Assembly: GCF_000953635.1 (NCBI RefSeq)
Contig: NZ_LN614830.1
Location: 2,223,001-2,287,000, forward strand
Direction: 5' to 3'
Source of the DNA: Legionella micdadei
Lineage (GTDB): Bacteria > Pseudomonadota > Gammaproteobacteria > Legionellales > Legionellaceae
Length of the DNA: 64,000 nucleotides
The position numbers and the translations under genes were made by a program. Position 1 is the first letter of the stretch. Every line of letters begins with the position of its first letter. The notes beneath the pieces were generated by a model. That model was not told the origin of the DNA, searched no databases, and saw nothing but the letters and a program-made list of their open reading frames with translations. Below, one piece after another: positions 10,482-20,367 of the stretch.

Positions 10482-10910
10482 CTAGCGCACCCACACTTGT
10501 GTACGCCCTAATGCGGAAATACCTATATACCCGCGCACATAGAGTTTATTGCCTTCTAAAGTCATTTTAGCCCGATAAATTTTGCCGCTCTTAGGATCAA
10601 GTATTTGTCCACCATCCCAAATGCCATCACCTTTGTCCTTCAACCCCCAAACAAACGTTAACCCTTTTATTGGCTTCCCTTGAAATTTTCCTGGGCATTT
10701 TTCGCAGATCCCAGTATCACCAGGTTGTGGAAATACGTCCACTATGGTTCCGCTTATCGTACCGTTTGATTCACTTATATTCACAACAGCTCTCTTTTGG
10801 CCTGTTGAATCATCAATCGTTGTCCATGTACCCGCTGGTGACTGCGCTAATACAACCGGCATAAACATCAGTGTAAAGAGGAACGCTAAATAAGATCTGA
10901 ACTGTTTCAT
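10482..10910 (-). CDS. Secreted DUF2147 protein
   Basis: 142 residues with a clear Sec signal peptide (about 1-22, ending VVLAQ). The mature part starts SPAGTWTTIDDSTGQ and includes GICEKCPG and WDGGQILDPKSGKIYRAKM, the hallmark of DUF2147, a small periplasmic calycin-like domain. Members are found near lipid or stress functions, but no biochemical activity is established. It has its own terminator and appears monocistronic. Confidence 0.85.
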   Translation of the reverse strand: MKQFRSYLAFLFTLMFMPVVLAQSPAGTWTTIDDSTGQKRAVVNISESNGTISGTIVDVFPQPGDTGICEKCPGKFQGKPIKGLTFVWGLKDKGDGIWDGGQILDPKSGKIYRAKMTLEGNKLYVRGYIGISALGRTQVWVR

Positions 10911-10983
10911 GTGATTTTCTCCCTGATAATATTTCGCTACAGAATAGGTTAAGGCATTATGGTTTGCAAATCAGTCTTTAAGA

Positions 10984-13900
10984 TTATTTAATTAAAGGCA
11001 TGAAAAACTGTTCAACATCGCTTTTCGTCAAACCAATCATGCTGTTCGCATTGTCTGATAAAATACCCTCAAATAATTGACGTTTTTTCTGTTGCATCGT
11101 TAGAATTGCCTCTTCGACTGTCCCCGAGGTAATCAATTTATAAACAAAAACAGGATTTTCTTGGCCTATGCGATGGCTGCGATCTGTGGCTTGGTCTTCG
11201 ATAGCTGGATTCCACCAGGGATCATAGTGAATTACTGTATCGGCACGGGTTAAATTTAACCCGGTCCCCCCCGCCTTTAAGCTAATTAGAAATATGGGAA
11301 TATGGCCTTCTTGGAAGGTATTCACTAAAATTTGGCGATTTTGACTTTGCCCTGTTAATTTCAAATATGCATAATTACGGCTTCTGAGCTGCTCTTCGAT
11401 TAATTCGAGCATGGAAGTGAATTGCGAAAACACCAGTACCTTACGCCCCTCATCCACTAAATTATCAAGTAATTCCATTAATGCATCCATTTTGGCTGAA
11501 GTGCCATGGGCTATTTCTGCTTCGGGTATGGAGAGCAGTTTGGGATCGCAACAGACTTGTCGTAATTTGAGTAACGCATCTAAGAGGACGATATGGCTTT
11601 TTCCAATTCCTTGTTTTGCAATCGCTTCACGGACCCTTTTCTCCATGCTCATTCGGATTGCTTCGTATAAATCACGCTGGCTTCCAGTTAATTCAATGAT
11701 TCGAGTCATCTCTGTTTTTTCGGGCAATTCACTTGCCACTTGATTTTTACTCCGGCGTAACATAAAGGGTTGCACTCGCTTTGCAAGTAAATTTCTTCTT
11801 TCGGCATCATTGAGTTTCTCAATGGGAGTTTTAAAAAATTGGCGAAATTGCTTTGCATCACCTAATAAACCTGGCATTAGAAAATGGAACAGTGACCACA
11901 GTTCGCCTAAGTGATTTTCTAAAGGCGTTCCTGATAAACAAAGGCGGTGCACGGCTTGAATTTGTTGAATGATTTGTGTTGTTTTGGTTTTAGCATTCTT
12001 GATGGATTGGGCTTCATCAAGAATTAAATAATAAAAAGGGTAATCGATAAAGCGAGTTTTATCGCGTTGAATGAGGCCATACGTAGAAATAATCAAGTCA
12101 TAATCGTCAAAATTGTCATTGTGACGTTCTGAGCCGTGAAAAACGAATACCTTTAATTCGGGGGTAAAACGCTTTGCTTCTTCGAACCAATTACCAACAA
12201 GGCTAGTGGGAGCGACAATTAAGCTTGCTTTTGTTAACCGCCCCTGCTCCTTTTCCACTTGTAAATGAGCTAAGGTTTGTACTGTTTTCCCTAACCCCAT
12301 ATCATCCGCCAAAATGCCGCCAAAGCGGCAGGTTCGTAAAAATTGTAACCAATTTAACCCCTGATGTTGATAATCTCGAAGCGTTGTTTTTAATCCTCGA
12401 GGGGTTTCAACCGTGGGGAGATCAGTTAAATGAATCAATTGCTGTAATTGTTTCTGCAGCATCGTATTTCCTTGCCAACGGGCAGAAATAGAAGCCATCG
12501 CCCGTTCAGTTTCTTGCATTAAAACCAACTGGTAGCGATTGATCTGCAGCGATTTTTCATTCTTGATATGGCGAAGACCATACTGCAACAAAAATCGCAG
12601 TAATGGCTTGATTCGTCCTAAACTCATTTGCAAAGTTTTGCCTTCGGACAATGGTAATTTAACACGTTCATTCTCGGGTAAGTTATCAATATTATCCTTA
12701 CCAAGTTGCGTAATAAGCTCGGCAACCAAAGGCACAATATTGACTGGTTTACCATCCACTAAAATCCCTAACTGATAACCGAAAAAATCATTCCCTTTTT
12801 CTTCAAGTTCCGAAAACCATTCTAGTTCATCTGCATCGATAAATTCTTCGTAAATAGAATGTGCGAACTCAATGCGCCAACCCTTATTTTTTAATAGAGG
12901 GATAACTTGATTATACAAACGCGGTAAGTCATCTTCGCTTTTATAATGAGCCAAAACCAACTCATCCCGCAAGTCATAATTGGCACGAATTTTTTCAGAA
13001 ATTTTGGGGCTTCGCGTAGGGATAATCTGCTTTAATTCATTTACTTTTCTTTCTTCAAAATCCAGATCACGATGAATCTCAAATAGCTGATTTTCTTCTG
13101 AACGGAACAGTGTGCTATGAGTTTCGTTTTTGGCGACTAATAAACCCTCATAATCAAAAAATAAATCTATAATGAATAAGAAATTATTCTCCGGTTCAAG
13201 TTGATTTTTATTCAGTTCAATGGCATCAAAAATAAGAAGCGGACTAGGCTGATTTTTATGAATAATTCGCTCTTTATAAATTCTAGGTTCAGGTAACTCT
13301 GGATGAGTTTCTGCCAATTGTTTGGCAATTAAAGGTGCATGATCCAACTCTACAGGCGGTGCATTTAATAAATTTCTTAATTGCCCTGAACCATAGGGGC
13401 TCTCTAAATAACCAATCCGACATTCCTCCCGATCAAAATACCAAGGTTTATCTAATAACAAAGGCAAAATTACTTCGCCCCCATCGACCTCTTCTAATGC
13501 TAAAAATTGGGCCCCATTGGCAGCTAACTGCCATTTTAATTTCGCTGACAAATCCTCACCCAAAAAGAGCTGCGGCTCTGTGTCGCCAGCTAAATAAGCT
13601 CGGTTTGTAATAAGAATTTTTTCAAGTAATTCACTGTTGCGCAGATACAAACGATCGAACCAACCACGAGAACCATTCTTAAAAAGTAAAGAAGCAATGA
13701 TTTCTTCATCTTTACCTCGGAAATACTGTTTTCTGCTGTCTGTCACCGTATTAAAAATAGCTTTTTTACCTAGCCCACCTTTTTTTAGTCGTTTGGCTAT
13801 AGCAAGCCTTACAACAATACGATGTTCAAAATCACCAAATTGCGGCTCAATCAAATAGATAATTTCATGACTGTTGTCCGGCTTTTGGTCTTCAAATTCC

Positions 13901-14247
13901 TTTTCGCGTAAAGAATCTAACCAGGCATTGAGTGAAAGATTCAACTTGTTCGGAACAGGAGCGGGGATTTCATAATTTTCTCGTTGCTGTAACGAAAACA
14001 AACTTGCTGCAGCATGCTTGCAATTAATACTGTAAGGGCAACTGCAACGTGCAGGAATAGAAGGCCATTTTTTTAGATCGAGATGGACGTCATATATCTG
14101 ACTTGAGCGCCCTTTAACACGTGCCTTCAATAGCCCTTCGCTTAATCGGATATTTAGTACATATCCCTTCTGTTGGTATTCTTGCCCACGCATTAACACA
14201 GAGGGTGAAAAAACGCTCGCCATCCGTGACAATGCCTCTTTTAGCAT
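10984..14247 (-). CDS. SNF2-family helicase with SWIM zinc finger
   Basis: 1087 residues. The N-terminus has a SWIM zinc finger (C68, C70, C76, H78). The middle is an unclassified region of about 500 residues. The C-terminal SNF2 motor has Walker A DDMGLGKT near 645-652, a DEAQ box near 742, LSGTPLENHLGELWSLF and a helicase-C domain ending with ATDRSHRIGQ. The architecture matches bacterial RapA/HepA-related SWIM-SNF2 proteins, thought to remodel protein-DNA or RNA-polymerase complexes using ATP. It is transcribed away from nadE, and the two share a divergent promoter region of about 170 bp. Confidence 0.92.
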   Translation of the reverse strand: MLKEALSRMASVFSPSVLMRGQEYQQKGYVLNIRLSEGLLKARVKGRSSQIYDVHLDLKKWPSIPARCSCPYSINCKHAAASLFSLQQRENYEIPAPVPNKLNLSLNAWLDSLREKEFEDQKPDNSHEIIYLIEPQFGDFEHRIVVRLAIAKRLKKGGLGKKAIFNTVTDSRKQYFRGKDEEIIASLLFKNGSRGWFDRLYLRNSELLEKILITNRAYLAGDTEPQLFLGEDLSAKLKWQLAANGAQFLALEEVDGGEVILPLLLDKPWYFDREECRIGYLESPYGSGQLRNLLNAPPVELDHAPLIAKQLAETHPELPEPRIYKERIIHKNQPSPLLIFDAIELNKNQLEPENNFLFIIDLFFDYEGLLVAKNETHSTLFRSEENQLFEIHRDLDFEERKVNELKQIIPTRSPKISEKIRANYDLRDELVLAHYKSEDDLPRLYNQVIPLLKNKGWRIEFAHSIYEEFIDADELEWFSELEEKGNDFFGYQLGILVDGKPVNIVPLVAELITQLGKDNIDNLPENERVKLPLSEGKTLQMSLGRIKPLLRFLLQYGLRHIKNEKSLQINRYQLVLMQETERAMASISARWQGNTMLQKQLQQLIHLTDLPTVETPRGLKTTLRDYQHQGLNWLQFLRTCRFGGILADDMGLGKTVQTLAHLQVEKEQGRLTKASLIVAPTSLVGNWFEEAKRFTPELKVFVFHGSERHNDNFDDYDLIISTYGLIQRDKTRFIDYPFYYLILDEAQSIKNAKTKTTQIIQQIQAVHRLCLSGTPLENHLGELWSLFHFLMPGLLGDAKQFRQFFKTPIEKLNDAERRNLLAKRVQPFMLRRSKNQVASELPEKTEMTRIIELTGSQRDLYEAIRMSMEKRVREAIAKQGIGKSHIVLLDALLKLRQVCCDPKLLSIPEAEIAHGTSAKMDALMELLDNLVDEGRKVLVFSQFTSMLELIEEQLRSRNYAYLKLTGQSQNRQILVNTFQEGHIPIFLISLKAGGTGLNLTRADTVIHYDPWWNPAIEDQATDRSHRIGQENPVFVYKLITSGTVEEAILTMQQKKRQLFEGILSDNANSMIGLTKSDVEQFFMPLIK

Positions 14248-14357
14248 AAATAACCTACAACAAATTAAGAATTCAACCCGAGATTATAGCAAACTTTTGT
14301 AGAGAAAAACTCATATCCTAGTATGTCAGATATCTCACCCTAGCATTTTGAAATATC

Positions 14358-14386
14358 TTGGGTATATCATTCATAATTGTTATAGA
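14358..14386 (+). promoter_or_regulatory. Candidate sigma-70 promoter for nadE
   Basis: TTGGGT at 14358, a 17-base spacer and TATAGA at 14381, ending 29 bases before the nadE start codon. The spacing is ideal but the -35 match is partial. Confidence 0.4.
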
Positions 14387-14415
14387 ATGAATTTTTTTGC
14401 TGAGATTTTTTTTCC

Positions 14416-16017
14416 ATGCATCAACCTTTAAAAATACTGATGGCGCAAATTAACCCGACAGTGGGGGCAATTGAAGCCAATACTGAGAAAATTATTAATA
14501 TTATTCTCCAAGAACAACAACAGCATGACGTCATTATTTTCCCTGAACTAACGATTACTGGTTATCCACCGGAAGATCTCCTTTTCCGAAAAGAATTGCA
14601 CGAAAGGGTAACCAAGGCTTTAGTCGCTATTGAAGAAGTAACCGCCGATTGCCATGTGGTTGTCGGCCATCCTTATCTTGTCCAAAAAAATTGTTTTAAC
14701 GCAGCAACGGTTTTCTACCAGGCCTCCCGCGTAGCAATCTATTTCAAACAAATCCTCCCTAACTATGGGGTCTTCGATGAAGAGCGCTATTTTGTGCCCG
14801 GACCACCTGAAACTTGTATCCTGCAAGTTAAAAACCATCGTTTAGGACTGTGTATTTGTGAAGACATTTGGCAAAAAGGGCCCGTGGATCGATTAATTAA
14901 AGCGGGAGTAGACGCTATCCTTTGTATCAATGCTTCTCCGTTTGATTACAGCAAACCAGCCCTGCGTGAAAATTTAATTCGGGAATATGCCCAACGAGGT
15001 GTTGCATTTATTTATGTCAATCAAATTGGTGGCCAAGATGAATTGGTTTTTGATGGCCAGTCTATGGCCCTCGATCATTCTGGAGTAGTTTGTGCCCGAT
15101 CACCTGCCTTCAAAGAACATTTACATACTGTGATTCTTGCTGAACAAAAAATCATTTCTGAAATTATACCTGCCTATGAACAAGATCAATTAATTTATGA
15201 AGCATTAGTGTGCGGCACTCGCGATTATGTTGAGAAGAACGGTTTTTCCAATGGTGTACTTATAGGATTATCTGGAGGAATTGATTCGGCGCTTACCTTG
15301 GCAATTGCAGTGGATGCTTTGGGGATCTCCAGGGTTCAAGCGGTAATGATGCCTTCACGCTACACTGCCGACATGAGTCTTGAAGATGCTCAGTTGCAAA
15401 TCAATGCGATGGGAGTAGAGAGTACACTTATTAACATAGAACCTATCTTTAATTGTTTTCTTGACAGTCTTGCCCCTGCTTTTATAGGATTGCCACCAGA
15501 TATTACCGAAGAAAATTTACAAGCACGTGTTCGCGGTATGCTGTTGATGGCTTTATCGAACAAAAGCGGCAGAATGGTATTAACCACATCCAATAAAAGC
15601 GAAACAGCCGTTGGTTATGCCACCATATATGGCGATATGGCAGGCGGCTTCGCTGTACTAAAAGATGTTTTAAAAACCCAAGTATATGCCTTGGCGACTT
15701 ATCGAAATCGTTTGGAACCAGTTATCCCTGAACGTGTCATCCAGCGAGCGCCTTCCGCCGAGTTAAGAGCAAATCAAACTGATCAAGATAGCTTGCCTGA
15801 ATACGCTGTTTTGGATGCCATTATTAAAGATTATATGGAAAATGATCTCGCGGCAGCTGACATTATCCAAAAAGGGTATCGTCCTGAAATTGTTAATCAG
15901 GTTATCCGGCTCATTCAACGAAATGAATACAAGCGTCGTCAAGCAGCACCAGGAATTAAAATTAGCACTCGTGCTTTCGGGCGTGATTGGCGATACCCAA
16001 TTACATCGGGATATTAA
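14416..16017 (+). CDS. nadE: Glutamine-dependent NAD+ synthetase
   Basis: 533 residues. Final step of NAD synthesis: amidation of deamido-NAD using ammonia from glutamine. The N-terminal nitrilase-like glutaminase has the Glu of FPELT near 44, the Lys of the LPNYGVFDEERYF region and the nucleophile Cys of LCICEDIW near 146. The C-terminal synthetase has the P-loop SGGIDSALT near 285-293 and SNKSETAVGY. It is the long bifunctional form, slightly shorter than the 570-residue proteobacterial average. The ribosome site before the ATG is weak. Confidence 0.95.
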   Translation: MHQPLKILMAQINPTVGAIEANTEKIINIILQEQQQHDVIIFPELTITGYPPEDLLFRKELHERVTKALVAIEEVTADCHVVVGHPYLVQKNCFNAATVFYQASRVAIYFKQILPNYGVFDEERYFVPGPPETCILQVKNHRLGLCICEDIWQKGPVDRLIKAGVDAILCINASPFDYSKPALRENLIREYAQRGVAFIYVNQIGGQDELVFDGQSMALDHSGVVCARSPAFKEHLHTVILAEQKIISEIIPAYEQDQLIYEALVCGTRDYVEKNGFSNGVLIGLSGGIDSALTLAIAVDALGISRVQAVMMPSRYTADMSLEDAQLQINAMGVESTLINIEPIFNCFLDSLAPAFIGLPPDITEENLQARVRGMLLMALSNKSGRMVLTTSNKSETAVGYATIYGDMAGGFAVLKDVLKTQVYALATYRNRLEPVIPERVIQRAPSAELRANQTDQDSLPEYAVLDAIIKDYMENDLAAADIIQKGYRPEIVNQVIRLIQRNEYKRRQAAPGIKISTRAFGRDWRYPITSGY

Positions 16018-16059
16018 AGATAGCAGCTATTGACTCCGTGAGTAGACAAGTCGCTTGAC

Positions 16060-16091
16060 GTAACATTGGCTCTTATTCGAGTCGATGTTAC
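16060..16091. terminator. Possible bidirectional terminator hairpin between convergent genes
   Basis: GTAACAT and ATGTTAC form a 7-bp stem with an 18-base loop, placed between the ends of nadE (plus) and the 1040-residue gene (minus). No long T-run is present, so this is a weak call. Confidence 0.35.
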
Positions 16092-16121
16092 ATCAAATAC
16101 CCTAACAACTCAGCTTGAAGA

Positions 16122-19100
16122 TCAAATAAAGGTTGTCGTTTGAGTACCCAGCGTTCCCTCTTCAACGACTTTAGCTTGGGAAATACCAGTATTTTCCTCT
16201 TCTTTAAATTTTGGTCTGTTCTTATAGAGAAGACTGAGGTTATCATATTGACTCAGTTTTAGCCTACCCGTGGCCGATGGTGTTTCAGCAGGCTTTTCTG
16301 TTTTAACCATATCCTTTTCCTCTTCCATACAAGCTGATTGGGCAGGTAGGGTAGAATTCTCAGTAGAATGAGCAATCGATACATGCAGCTTTGGAGCCAT
16401 TTTTTCAGATTCAGAAGCACTATCATCAATCTGTTGTTTTGACACCACTAAATGCTCAGGTTTAAATTTAGGTCTACTTGCATACAGTTTTTGTATGTTT
16501 GAAAAGTTAGTAATTTGAATACGTGAACCTGGGCGTTTTAGTGGCTCAAGCAATTGGGAAATTTCTTTTAATTGCACAGGTTCTAAAGTTTCTGGTTGTA
16601 CTTCAGATTCTGATTCCTCTTCATATTTTTTTAATAACCCAGCTAGACCTGGGACAGCATCTAACTCAACTGGTTTTACTTTTTGAAAAGCATCGATATA
16701 AAAAAGTTGCCAATTCAAATCCGTTTTTGTGAGAACAAACGTACTCGATTTAACTTGCTTTGTGTTTTCTGGAGAAAAATGATTAATTGCAACAAATGGG
16801 ACTCGCATTGAACTCTGGAAAGTTCTTTGTGAGTGATCAATTTTTCTTAAGATTTTGACATGTTGTAAAAAGGTTTTAAGGTACGGTAAATCTTCTTTGG
16901 AAACTTCTTTTTTTGAATTCAACCATTTTGCGAGTTTCGGATAATTTTCCAAGATAACTGGGTGGCATTTATTAAGGCTATCATACCAAGCCAGGTGGTA
17001 GTGGCCATCCTTTTTGGTCAGCGTAAACGCTAAGGTTAATGATTGAAGTTCTTTCTCGGTCGGATCAACCAATAGTTTTGTTTTTTCAAGATGTTCCTCT
17101 TGAACTGTACGGCAGCGCAACTTCAAATTAACGACAGGATTTGAGTACTGGGGAAGCAAATAAACTTTAAGAATCGGCAAATCTTCTTTTGTAATAAGTT
17201 CATTTTTTTCAAGTTTTTTCTTTAGCCATTCAACCAATAAACTATAATGAACGAGGTTAACCTGCTGACTTAGGCCTTGACTGTCATACCAAAAAAGCTG
17301 AAGTTGTTTATCTTTTACTGCAACCACATAAGCCGATTTTAAATCATCAAGTTCAAGTGGTGTCGGCTCAAAAAGTACATTCTCTCTTGCTTGATATTCT
17401 TTAAGTAATTGCTCGGTTTTTTGCTCCAAGTGCAACTGTACTGTGTTTGTACTCTGGAACTGTAATTCAGCCGGTCTAAAGTGGACGAGTGACTCTTCAA
17501 CATCTGATTTAAATTGCAATAAATTTGCATTACCAGTCACATCGTACCAAGTTAATTGCCATACTAATTCATTTTCATCTGTCTTCGGATCTTTCTCTCT
17601 ACGTAGCTTGAATTCTTTTTCTGTTAATTTTCTTGCACTGATATGAAAACTTAATTTTGTAGGATTCTCGATTGCAAATTGCTTGGCCATTCTTGCATCA
17701 TCAAACAATTCTACCTCAGCAGCTGGCTTTATTTGAGCAAGGCATTCGGGTTCTAAACGCTTTCTTTCCTCCTCATCCCTTTTCAAAGATTCAACTCTTT
17801 CTTCTTGCAAGGCACGGCAGCTCAACTTTAACTTAACGACGGGGTTTGTATATTGAGGGTGTAAGTAAACCTTAAGAAGCGGTAAATCTTCTTTTGTAAC
17901 CTCTTCATTTTTTTCAAGTTTAATTTTAAACCATTTAACCAATAAGGTATGGTTTTCGAGATTTATCTGTTGACTTCTGCTTTGACTGTCATACCAAAAG
18001 ATCTGAAGCTGTTTATCTTTTACAGTAACTGCATAGGCCGATTTTAAATTCTCAAGCTCTTGTGGTGTTGGCTCGAACAGTACTTTTTCTCTCGCTTGAT
18101 GTTCTTTGAGTAATTCTTCTGTCTTTTGCTCAAAATCCAATTGCACAGTGTTTGCTGTGCCTTGAACATTTAACTCCGCGGGTCTGATGGCTGCGAGGGG
18201 CTCTTCAGCATCTGATTGAAATTTCAACGAATGCGGGTTACCGCTCGCATCATACCAAGTTAGTTGCCAAACCAATTCATTACCGTCTGATTTTGCATCA
18301 GTTAATTTTCTCGCACTGATTTCTCTTTCTGTCGGCTTTCTTGCACTGATACAAAAACTTAATCTTGTAGGATTTTCAATAGCAAATTGCTTTGCTTTTT
18401 GTCCATCATCGAATATCTCAACATCAGCGGCAGGCTTTATTTGCTCAAGACACATTGCCTCTAATCTTCTACGCTCTTCTTCTTGTTTTTTTAAAAACTC
18501 AGTTCTTGCTTCAATCCGTTTGGAAATCTCTTCCAAAATGAGCGGTTTTAAATGCGGGATGATCGTCTCATGGATAAAACTATCTGGGACTGATTTCTCA
18601 TCGTTCTCGTAACCATCAATCGATCTGATTGCCGTTATAATCAAAGTGGTGTTTGCCGATCCAATGTGCCATGTCCCTTCGCTGATAAATAATTGGAATG
18701 CCTGTAATCGCAAAATCGGATCAGGGAAGCTTTTTAAATCATCAATTGTTTTTTCAAATGAGCGGTGACGAAAAAACATGGAGATCCACCCCCAATAAGA
18801 GTCTTTATTGGAGTATTTTCCACTAGCGATTTCAAATATTTTTATTAATGACTGGTTATGCCCGAGCTTTTGTTTTGCAGCTTCCTCTTCATGTTTATCC
18901 GATGCCTTACTTCCATGGCGCTCTAAAGAGTTATTCGGGGAGCTCTGCGGTGAAGCGGCATAGCCCGTAAGGCTTGATAGCCATGACCAAACATAGGAAT
19001 AAGACTCACTGCTCGCGCTTACACTAGATTTATCAGCTTCTACTGCCTCTTGCGAACCTTCTTTACCTTCCTGTTTGGTAGATTCCTCCGAAACGGCTAC

Positions 19101-19244
19101 GGTTTCAACTAATACAGGTTGTTGAGACGTTTCTGGCAAATCGCTTGGGAGCCCGTCAGAGGGTACATTGAATGAGGCGTTCGCAATGCAATCAACGAAA
19201 GTTTGAGCAAAATTCTCTAGATTATTGATTATTTTTTTGGGCAT
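16122..19244 (-). CDS. Internally repeated 1040-residue protein, effector candidate
   Basis: No family recognised. A Ser/Glu-rich N-terminus (1-120) leads into a helical region and then a repeat array. A unit of about 100 residues starting near F/LxPTxxELxxLxxA, then KDKQLQxFWYDSQ, then KEDLPxLKVYL occurs twice at high identity, once as a diverged third copy (LVDPTEKELQSL...LAWYDSLNKC) and once as a degenerate fourth (FVLTKTDLNWQLFYIDAFQKV). A second unit, CLxQIKPAAxVExFDD...FAIENPT, alternates with it twice. Near the C-terminus xxLYASRPKFK and LLYKNRPKFK repeat. The tail is Glu-rich (FKEEENTG, KVVEEGTLG), consistent with a Dot/Icm translocation signal. There is no signal peptide or membrane segment. 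Confidence 0.82.
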   Translation of the reverse strand: MPKKIINNLENFAQTFVDCIANASFNVPSDGLPSDLPETSQQPVLVETVAVSEESTKQEGKEGSQEAVEADKSSVSASSESYSYVWSWLSSLTGYAASPQSSPNNSLERHGSKASDKHEEEAAKQKLGHNQSLIKIFEIASGKYSNKDSYWGWISMFFRHRSFEKTIDDLKSFPDPILRLQAFQLFISEGTWHIGSANTTLIITAIRSIDGYENDEKSVPDSFIHETIIPHLKPLILEEISKRIEARTEFLKKQEEERRRLEAMCLEQIKPAADVEIFDDGQKAKQFAIENPTRLSFCISARKPTEREISARKLTDAKSDGNELVWQLTWYDASGNPHSLKFQSDAEEPLAAIRPAELNVQGTANTVQLDFEQKTEELLKEHQAREKVLFEPTPQELENLKSAYAVTVKDKQLQIFWYDSQSRSQQINLENHTLLVKWFKIKLEKNEEVTKEDLPLLKVYLHPQYTNPVVKLKLSCRALQEERVESLKRDEEERKRLEPECLAQIKPAAEVELFDDARMAKQFAIENPTKLSFHISARKLTEKEFKLRREKDPKTDENELVWQLTWYDVTGNANLLQFKSDVEESLVHFRPAELQFQSTNTVQLHLEQKTEQLLKEYQARENVLFEPTPLELDDLKSAYVVAVKDKQLQLFWYDSQGLSQQVNLVHYSLLVEWLKKKLEKNELITKEDLPILKVYLLPQYSNPVVNLKLRCRTVQEEHLEKTKLLVDPTEKELQSLTLAFTLTKKDGHYHLAWYDSLNKCHPVILENYPKLAKWLNSKKEVSKEDLPYLKTFLQHVKILRKIDHSQRTFQSSMRVPFVAINHFSPENTKQVKSSTFVLTKTDLNWQLFYIDAFQKVKPVELDAVPGLAGLLKKYEEESESEVQPETLEPVQLKEISQLLEPLKRPGSRIQITNFSNIQKLYASRPKFKPEHLVVSKQQIDDSASESEKMAPKLHVSIAHSTENSTLPAQSACMEEEKDMVKTEKPAETPSATGRLKLSQYDNLSLLYKNRPKFKEEENTGISQAKVVEEGTLGTQTTTFI

Positions 19245-19626
19245 ATCCCTGCTCCGTTATCCTTAATTCCCTAACATCTTAACCGATTATCTGATTAATA
19301 CAAGTAAAAAAAGGATAATAATAGATCAATTTCCAAGAAATTGGGCAGATTATTTTTAATAACAATGAGATAATGTTTGAACAAACCCTTCAATCAGTCG
19401 CAACAAGTAAGAAATAAGAAAACCTTTGTATCTTTTTCTTTTTTCCTACTTAGAAGAAGAGGTTTGTTACCGCGGTAAAAAATCTTCTCCCAAATTCGCA
19501 AAAACACTCACCAATAAGTGAGGGATAAAAACAGGTGCGATAACCCTAGGTTTGCTACAAAAGCTTGCAAAATAAAAGTAACACGCTAACATTGAGTTGC
19601 TAAAAATAATAATAACAAGGGAATTC
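19245..19626. other. Divergent intergenic region, no gene seen
   Basis: 382 A+T-rich bases between the starts of the repeat protein (minus) and the first outer-membrane barrel gene (plus). It must hold both promoters, but I cannot single out convincing -35/-10 pairs or an operator. Confidence 0.5.
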
Positions 19627-20358
19627 ATGAGAATTGCATTTTTTTCGGTCATGTTGCTTTGTTCTAGCCTGGCTACTGCTGCAACTCCCATCGATGGCTT
19701 GTATGGGAGTCTATTTGGCGGATATAGTTACGTTCCTGATAACCTAGACAAGCTCCACGATGGTATTAAATTTGACCATGCTGTCTTCGATAACGGCTTT
19801 AATGCCGGTGGGCGTTTTGGCTATCAAACCAATCATTGGCGTTACGAAGGTGAACTCACTTATATTCGCACAACAGTTAACTCTTTTCGTTTTGGGCTTT
19901 TCTCAAACCTACTCATCGATCCAATAAGAGTACGTGATGTCAGCGGACAAACCAACATGGTGATCGGAGCCGCTAACCTTTATTATGATTTCCCTGAAAT
20001 GGTTCCCTGTATCGCACCCTTTTTGGGAGCAGGAATTGGTTATGGCTGGTTTAACGTTAACTTACACAATGATTTTTCTCACAGACGCAATCTTCTCTTG
20101 AATCCTAACTTTTTATTAAACCCAGGCCTTTTTCAAAATCCTCTCTTTCAAAATCGGCTCCATTACTCCGGATCAAGCGGCGCATTCGTTTATCAAGGAA
20201 CAGCCGGCCTGACTTACAATTTTACCGAAAATTACGCCCTTAACCTTGCTTACCGCTATGTAGGGTCTTCACGCATCAGCGCTTACGGCAAGGTTTTACA
20301 GGGCAATTTAGCTAGCGTAGGCGTGGTTTATCGCTTTAGTGAATACAATTATAAGTAA
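19627..20358 (+). CDS. Outer-membrane beta-barrel protein
   Basis: 243 residues with a Sec signal peptide (MRIAFFSVMLLCSSLATAA). The mature protein shows alternating aromatic strands such as LYGSLFGGYSYVPD, APFLGAGIGYGWFNVN and the terminal strand SVGVVYRFSEYNYK, typical of 8-stranded OmpA/OmpW-like barrels found in many copies in Legionella. The ATG at 19627 follows AAGGG and begins the signal peptide; an upstream TTG would spoil it. It is followed nine bases later by a diverged paralogue, so the two form an operon. Confidence 0.83.
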   Translation: MRIAFFSVMLLCSSLATAATPIDGLYGSLFGGYSYVPDNLDKLHDGIKFDHAVFDNGFNAGGRFGYQTNHWRYEGELTYIRTTVNSFRFGLFSNLLIDPIRVRDVSGQTNMVIGAANLYYDFPEMVPCIAPFLGAGIGYGWFNVNLHNDFSHRRNLLLNPNFLLNPGLFQNPLFQNRLHYSGSSGAFVYQGTAGLTYNFTENYALNLAYRYVGSSRISAYGKVLQGNLASVGVVYRFSEYNYK

Positions 20359-20367
20359 GGGAGCAAA

